Source: Leishmania martiniquensis (taxonomy: Eukaryota > Euglenozoa > Kinetoplastea > Trypanosomatida > Trypanosomatidae). Taken from it: 64,000 nucleotides of DNA. A program made the translations under genes and the position numbers. The notes under the pieces were generated by a model that saw only the letters and a program-made list of their open reading frames with translations, had not been told where the DNA came from and ran no database searches. Location of the stretch: NCBI RefSeq assembly GCF_017916325.1, contig NC_090159.1, forward strand, positions 686,001-750,000. The letters are read 5' to 3'. Below, in pieces: positions 59,241-64,000 of the stretch (positions are counted from its first letter, which is position 1; each line of letters begins with the position of its first letter).

Positions 59241-62200
59241 CTAGCCGCGGGTCGCCTGTGCAGCGGCGTGCAGGACGTCCCAGAGATTTGTAAAGATGGA
59301 GCCGACGCTGTCGGCAATCACGTTCTGCAGGTATTGCGTTGCCTGGGCGTTTGTCAGGTCGAGGCGGAGCTTTTCCTGAACCTTCAGCAGGTTCACACGA
59401 GGGTCGCCACCCTCCCCGGTAACCTGCGGCATGCCCTCAGCGTGGGCGCCGAGAAGCAGGATATGGAGAAGCAGTGGGGCATGCTTTCGCAGCGTGTTGT
59501 ACGCGCTGCAGCAGTACAGCTTGAACTCGGTGAAGCCGGTACTCTGCGGCCCTCCGAGCACCTCCACCATCTCACGGTTGATCTTCATGGGCGGTGGAAA
59601 GGGCTTCGGGTCGTTGCCCAGCACGTAGCCGAAGTCGATGTGCAGCAGCCGGCCGTCCTGCGTGAGGAGGATGTTCTCCAGGTGCCGGTCGCCGATGCCG
59701 AGGACGAAGGTGATGACGCAATAGCCGGCGAAGCTGCGTGTGTAGCGGTCCATCGCCTGCCGCAGCAGCTCCGCCGTGCTGTTGTATACGCGCAGATACT
59801 TCAGCACGTCCCGCTGCACGCTGAAAAACGTCGTCACCTGCGGTACCATTTCAACAAGGCCCTCATGTGGGCCGGTGGCCATCACCTGATACGGCGTCAA
59901 GTACAGCTGCAGTCCGTCTCGCTGGAGGAGTTCGTCTACGAGACGAATAAACTGCACAATGAGCTGGTCTTGCCGGATGTCGTCGTCGTACTTGTACATC
60001 ACGGCCAGCGGCACCGTGTCGTCTCCGCCAGCCCCAAGAAAGCCTCCTGCCTGCTCCTCCGCGGCAACTGCTGCGCTGGCACTCCCGCCGATGCTGCTGC
60101 TAGCGCCTGGCGGCCCACCGCTGCGCTGCGGCGATGGTGTCGGTTGCATTGCTAAGGGCGGCAGCACGCAGGGAGGCGGCGGAGTCCCGTTGGCCGATTC
60201 GCTCGCGCGGCCGCCGCCCCATGTGACGCCTGCGGGCCGCAGGGCCATGAAGGTCACCCGTATCGGCAACTTGGCGCTCTTGAAGATGTACAGCGAATCG
60301 GGAAGGAGCCCCGTGATGGGGATGCAGGGGTGCGTGGCGAGCGTTGTGACGCCGTAGCGATCCAGCACATCAACAGCTGAGGCGCGCCGGTTACGGTGCT
60401 GTGATTGGGTACCACTCTGCCCCTGGGGCGTTCGTGGTGCACTTCCCTGGGACCGTGGCGATGGAGACGGGAAGCGCGACCGTCGCCCTTCGTCATCAGC
60501 GCCGCTGTCCGTGTCGCTTGCTTCGACGGCACTGCCGTCATCGCCGCCGTTCGCCTCAGCCTCCTCGCTGCCGTCACCTGTGTGCGCAGAGCTGGTCGAG
60601 TGCTCGTCTCGCAAGCCAGTCGAGGAGTGAACTGTCCAGTTGCTGCTGAAGCTCGCGTTCACGCTTCGCCTAGCTGACGTGCTGTGGCGCACGGAGGAGA
60701 AGAGAGCGCGTAGGCCACACGCCTGCTTTGCGATCAGCTTGTTGCCCAGTGCCGCCTTACCCAGGCGGTCTAGAGAGCTCTGCTGTAGCTGGCGACTAAG
60801 CTGCTGGAGCACCCGGTGCATCGCGTGCTGCTGGCGAAGCCGCGTGGCGAAGTGCGGGCACTGTTGTGTCACCCGCTCCACCAAGCGACGCAGCAGCGAC
60901 TCGAAGAGGTTCGGGCCGTCGTGCCGGTCGTCGCTCGCCTTACCTGCCGCGCTGGAGCCGCGACGTCGCTCCAGCGCCACCTCCACCGAGAGCATAGTGT
61001 AGAGGGTGCTGCACAGCTCCCAGCATCCCATGGCGCGCTCCACCAGGAAGTTGGCCAGCTCCGCCTCCGCCGAGTCGTACCGCACCGCCTGCACAAGCTG
61101 GAAGGCGAGCTGACACAAGCGCGCATCGCCCTCCTTGCGCAGCAGGCGTACAGCGTACTGGCGCACCGGCGCCACATGGTCGAAGTAGAAACTGAGGCAT
61201 GCCAGAACATCCGCAAAGGCTGGCCTCGCCCACTGGTGAATGAGGGCGCAGGCGGCGCGCCGCTCGCTGGAGTGGGTGTTCGCCCAGTCCACGCACCGCA
61301 TGAAAGGCAGGAAGTACTTGCCGTCGCGGCAGATGAAGTGACGGTACTTCCACAGTAAGCGCGTCTCCTCCAGCCGACCGCCACCGACCCCTCCGGCAGC
61401 GGCGCCTGCCACCACGGCGCCGGTGCCGCTGTCTAGCTGAATCGGCGGACGCCGCAAGAGGCTCGCGAGCTGGTGGCGCTCCTTCGGCCCAGGAGGGGCG
61501 CTGCTGTCAGACAGCAAGTACTGCATCTTTGACGTGATGGCCGCCTTCGCCTCACAGAGGTTGTGCTCCTTGAAGAATGTGTACTGATCGGGAAAGGGAC
61601 GCTGAGTGAAGTCACAGGCGTCGTCTGCCGCGCCGCTGCGCTGTTGCAGGGCTTGCATATCCTCCGACACGCGCGCTACGGCAGGCTCGAAGAAGACAGC
61701 GGTGGTCGCGGCTGGAAGGTACAGCGTCAACATGGCTACCGGGGCATCGCAAGAATCCTTGGTCGATGATGCGCCCCCTCCGCGGACAGCGGCGTTGCCG
61801 CGCCGCGCATGCTCAGCCTCCAGTTGTTCGATGGATAGCGCGTCCAGCCAAGGGACGGGCGGCATCATGCCGCGGTGAAAATCATCCAGGAGCTCCGCTG
61901 CGTGCGTAGAGGCGGTCCACAGCGGCTGGTCGCTCGGCACCGCCCCGAGTGGGCTTAGTGCCAACTGCCGTTGGCCCACGCACAGCTCTCCTTCTGTGGA
62001 GTAGACGTGAAAGGTGGCTCCCGCGACGCGCGTGTCCTTATGCCAGAGGTGCAGCTCGCATCTCGCATCGAGCGGAACATCACACAGCTCTAGCGGGAAG
62101 ACAAGCCACTCGTCAGCGAATGTGTAGGCCACCTCCAGCTCCACATGTATATTCGTGCCGCCCTCGGCAGGAGACGATGGCGGCAGCGGTGCCGTTGCAG

Positions 62201-62513
62201 ATGCGTACACGGCGGCCGACTCAACGATGGGGCCCAGCGGCTCATCCATGTAAACCAGTTGAGCGGTTACCTGGACGGGGTAGTAGGGGAGCACCTGCGC
62301 CACCTCGCCTGCTGAGCCCGTGCAAGGCATAGACCGCGACAGCAACGAGCTCCTCAGCCGCAGTGAACACAAACGCAGTCGGTAAAGGTATTCGGCCGCT
62401 GCGTAATCCTGCGCAGTGCGAAACGGCACATCGTAGCGTACCCACTGCAGATTATCGCCTTCGCGAGTCCGACGCAGAACGTTCGCAATTAGCGCCACAC
62501 TTGTCGAGGTCAT
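59241..62513 (-). CDS. VPS34: VPS34 class III phosphatidylinositol 3-kinase
   Basis: The open frame runs to 62927 from a TTG. The first ATG that begins family-like sequence is at 62513 (MTSTSVALI), giving 1090 residues. An N-terminal C2 domain (about 75-220) precedes a helical PIK region (about 395-600) and a C-terminal kinase domain (about 710-1090). In the kinase, DDDIRQDQLIVQFIRLVDEL and LQLYLTPYQVMATG are followed by the catalytic loop GIGDRHLENILL (about 937-948), the metal-binding HIDFGYVLG (about 957-965) and the C-terminal tail ending VLHAAAQATRG. These match VPS34, which makes PI3P for endosomal sorting and autophagy. A Gly/Ser/Pro-rich insertion of about 60 residues lies between the first kinase strands, ahead of MYKYDDDIRQ, and another Ser/Asp-rich one precedes the kinase. 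The protein is longer than the 880-residue yeast and human enzymes. The usual partner VPS15 is not in this window. Confidence 0.96.
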   Translation of the reverse strand: MTSTSVALIANVLRRTREGDNLQWVRYDVPFRTAQDYAAAEYLYRLRLCSLRLRSSLLSRSMPCTGSAGEVAQVLPYYPVQVTAQLVYMDEPLGPIVESAAVYASATAPLPPSSPAEGGTNIHVELEVAYTFADEWLVFPLELCDVPLDARCELHLWHKDTRVAGATFHVYSTEGELCVGQRQLALSPLGAVPSDQPLWTASTHAAELLDDFHRGMMPPVPWLDALSIEQLEAEHARRGNAAVRGGGASSTKDSCDAPVAMLTLYLPAATTAVFFEPAVARVSEDMQALQQRSGAADDACDFTQRPFPDQYTFFKEHNLCEAKAAITSKMQYLLSDSSAPPGPKERHQLASLLRRPPIQLDSGTGAVVAGAAAGGVGGGRLEETRLLWKYRHFICRDGKYFLPFMRCVDWANTHSSERRAACALIHQWARPAFADVLACLSFYFDHVAPVRQYAVRLLRKEGDARLCQLAFQLVQAVRYDSAEAELANFLVERAMGCWELCSTLYTMLSVEVALERRRGSSAAGKASDDRHDGPNLFESLLRRLVERVTQQCPHFATRLRQQHAMHRVLQQLSRQLQQSSLDRLGKAALGNKLIAKQACGLRALFSSVRHSTSARRSVNASFSSNWTVHSSTGLRDEHSTSSAHTGDGSEEAEANGGDDGSAVEASDTDSGADDEGRRSRFPSPSPRSQGSAPRTPQGQSGTQSQHRNRRASAVDVLDRYGVTTLATHPCIPITGLLPDSLYIFKSAKLPIRVTFMALRPAGVTWGGGRASESANGTPPPPCVLPPLAMQPTPSPQRSGGPPGASSSIGGSASAAVAAEEQAGGFLGAGGDDTVPLAVMYKYDDDIRQDQLIVQFIRLVDELLQRDGLQLYLTPYQVMATGPHEGLVEMVPQVTTFFSVQRDVLKYLRVYNSTAELLRQAMDRYTRSFAGYCVITFVLGIGDRHLENILLTQDGRLLHIDFGYVLGNDPKPFPPPMKINREMVEVLGGPQSTGFTEFKLYCCSAYNTLRKHAPLLLHILLLGAHAEGMPQVTGEGGDPRVNLLKVQEKLRLDLTNAQATQYLQNVIADSVGSIFTNLWDVLHAAAQATRG

Positions 62514-63283
62514 GGGCAATGCGCCCAGAAGTGCCGGAGGGGAGCGGAAGGGAGAGGAGAGTGCTCTGTGTGCGGTGATGGCGGCAGCAGCAGAGCAGAT
62601 AAAAACAGAGACGGTGGAAAGGACGGCAGCGTAGGGGTGAGGGGCATCAGACGGCGTGCGTGTACTTGCGTATGCGCACCGGTGCAGCGAGGGCGTCGTC
62701 GACCGCATCAGAAAATGCTCCTGGATGAGAAAGAGAGTGCACCACCCACTCTCCGAACCATCTAAGAGAACGCCCGCGTGCCCCCCCCGACTGCCGTAAA
62801 GGAGTGGTGGTGGTGGTGGTGGTGGGGAGAGTGCGTGCAGGCGACAGGCGACGAAGACATTGCGTGGACGAGAGAGGGCGCGAACGTTGAAAGAGAGTAG
62901 GGGTATAGAGGAAGTAAGGATGTGCAACCCGCAAAACTACAGCTGCAGAGGAGGAGGACAGCGTGTGGAGGAGCCTCGTGCCACGCGAGGCAGCGACCGC
63001 CCTTCGTATCGCGGTGCCGCCCTTCATCTGTCTGCACCGAGTTATGCACCGGAAGCTTACCCCGTAGCGGCATCTGTGCCTTTCTAGGAAGACAGCCACT
63101 TTCAATGGCCAACTGAGGAGGGAAGGATCGACGGCAGGAAAAGCACCTCTGTGCGTGTGTGTGTGGGGGTGGGGGAAGGGAGAGGGGGAGGGGACGCCGC
63201 CGCCAGATACAGCTACCACCACGTGCAACTGAGCTGGCAACACATTGCTCCCAGCGACAAGCCAGTCTCCGAACCAACTAAGC
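62514..63283. other. Intergenic
   Basis: No supported gene in 0.77 kb. It has a GGT-repeat at about 62802-62824 and a purine/GT-rich block at about 63148-63190. A minus-strand frame crossing the whole gap (62647-63243) is low complexity, with a Thr run from the GGT repeat. Confidence 0.55.
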
Positions 63284-64000
63284 TCAGTAGCCGGCCTCCT
63301 GCACGAGCGACTTGTAAGTAGCAGCCACCGCGCCTCGCTGCTCCCTCGCTGGCTGCATGGCGCCGCGCTGCATGTCTTCGTTGGCCGACTTCCCGGTGTC
63401 GGTTGCTCGCGTGGCTGGGGGGTCGATCTCTAGCATGCCGTACAGCTCGTTGCGCGCAGCCCGCGTGCGTGTAGCGTCGTTGCTGTCCCACTGCACCAGC
63501 ATGAGGTGCTCCATTGCGCGCCTGCACCCCTCCAGTGGGAGGCCCGCAGGGACGAGGGAGCCGGAAGTCAACACTAGCAGGGCTGCGTAGAGGTCTGCGG
63601 CAACTTTGGTGCGCACCTTAGGGTAGCGGCTTGCAATCATCGTCAGCGCAAGCATCCATGCATCGCGCCGCACCTCGGCGTCAGGGCTTCGGCACACACT
63701 TGCCAGCAGTGGCACCATCGCCAGTAGCACGATGATGTTCAACGCAAAGTGCCTCAACTCCTTTCGCAGCATCTCCAGCACGGCACGGTGCTGCTCAACT
63801 GCAAAGACGCTCTCGCTGATGAGCAAGTCCAGCACACGGCTCGCCGGCTTCAGCACGCGCTCCTCATGCTCGTGCGCTACAAGAACGGCCATGACACACG
63901 CGGAAAGGCGCTGCGGTAATGCACTCGAGGCACCAGCGCTCGTCGCATGGTCACCACGGAAAGCACTGAGCAGCGCTGCCGCTGCCGGCCTGCGCACGTG
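63284..64000 (-). CDS. TBCD: Tubulin-specific chaperone D (cofactor D), C-terminal part
   Basis: The frame is open to the window edge, so only the last roughly 239 residues are seen and the gene's start lies outside. The segment is all-helical HEAT-like sequence. Its end (RTKVAADLYAALLVLTSGSL, then QWDSNDATRTRAARNELYGML) matches the C-terminal part of tubulin cofactor D, which reads W-D plus an arginine-rich helix and LL/ML before the terminus. Cofactor D binds beta-tubulin and, with cofactors C and E, assembles and disassembles alpha/beta-tubulin dimers. The recognisable block ends at about residue 197 of the visible segment. The remaining 40 residues are Ala/Gln-rich. It is the most upstream gene of the transcription unit visible here. 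Confidence 0.85.
   Translation of the reverse strand, partial: HVRRPAAAALLSAFRGDHATSAGASSALPQRLSACVMAVLVAHEHEERVLKPASRVLDLLISESVFAVEQHRAVLEMLRKELRHFALNIIVLLAMVPLLASVCRSPDAEVRRDAWMLALTMIASRYPKVRTKVAADLYAALLVLTSGSLVPAGLPLEGCRRAMEHLMLVQWDSNDATRTRAARNELYGMLEIDPPATRATDTGKSANEDMQRGAMQPAREQRGAVAATYKSLVQEAGY

Noticed and set aside
59268..60155. 295-codon plus-strand frame
   Set aside because: It is fully antisense to the conserved VPS34 kinase domain, so it is a shadow of that gene.
62647..63243. 198-codon minus-strand frame between VPS34 and cofactor D
   Set aside because: It contains a poly-Thr run from a GGT microsatellite, starts at a non-ATG codon and lacks domain features.

Overview
The window looks like a Leishmania-type trypanosomatid chromosome. 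All 18 protein genes I can support, and the single tRNA, lie on the minus strand. They are intronless and GC-rich, and are separated by long intergenic stretches full of polypyrimidine tracts (in the transcribed sense) and GT/AC/AT microsatellites. That is the layout of a polycistronic transcription unit processed by spliced-leader trans-splicing. Protein content also fits: a SAXO-type axonemal protein, PHO80-like cyclins, a diverged PCIF1-like cap methyltransferase and low-complexity Ala/Ser/Pro-rich insertions. I cannot fix the species from sequence alone. Several long open frames begin at non-ATG codons, so I moved those starts to the first plausible ATG and give the reason in each entry.

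Transcription runs from high to low coordinates. From the upstream end: tubulin cofactor D (5' part outside the window), VPS34 PI3-kinase, PCIF1-like protein, a small charged protein, SAXO, a beta-propeller/coiled-coil protein that may be a nucleoporin, a coiled-coil protein, a leucine-rich protein, a two-helix membrane protein, an ITPK-like kinase with a terminal CaaX box, a coiled-coil protein, PAM18/TIM14, a PTAR1-like prenyltransferase alpha-repeat protein, a PLAA/UFD3 homologue, two large PHO80-like cyclins, a SPRY-LisH protein, a low-complexity protein, and finally tRNA-Asp(GUC), which may mark the end of the unit.

The right half (about 28.8-64 kb) is gene-dense with gaps of 0.4-1.4 kb. 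The left part is sparse: gaps of 4.8 kb and 8.2 kb hold no gene I can support. In this sparse part a 597-bp sequence occurs twice, identical by eye and in the same orientation (789-1385 and 11268-11864), and it has degenerate relatives at about 22.65 and 40.44 kb. This pattern suits a SIDER-like retroposon family. The block 28.8-34.7 kb looks less GC-rich than its surroundings and ends at an odd G/C-homopolymer stretch (about 34.74-35.10 kb) that may be a sequencing artefact or a junction.

The points most worth following up are a Pam18 whose J-domain HPD is HSD, a PCIF1-like protein with DVPY at the catalytic-motif position, an ITPK-like kinase ending in a polybasic CaaX box, the recent-looking 597-bp duplication able to loop out a 10.5-kb circle, and a 28-bp perfect palindrome just inside the SPRY-LisH gene.
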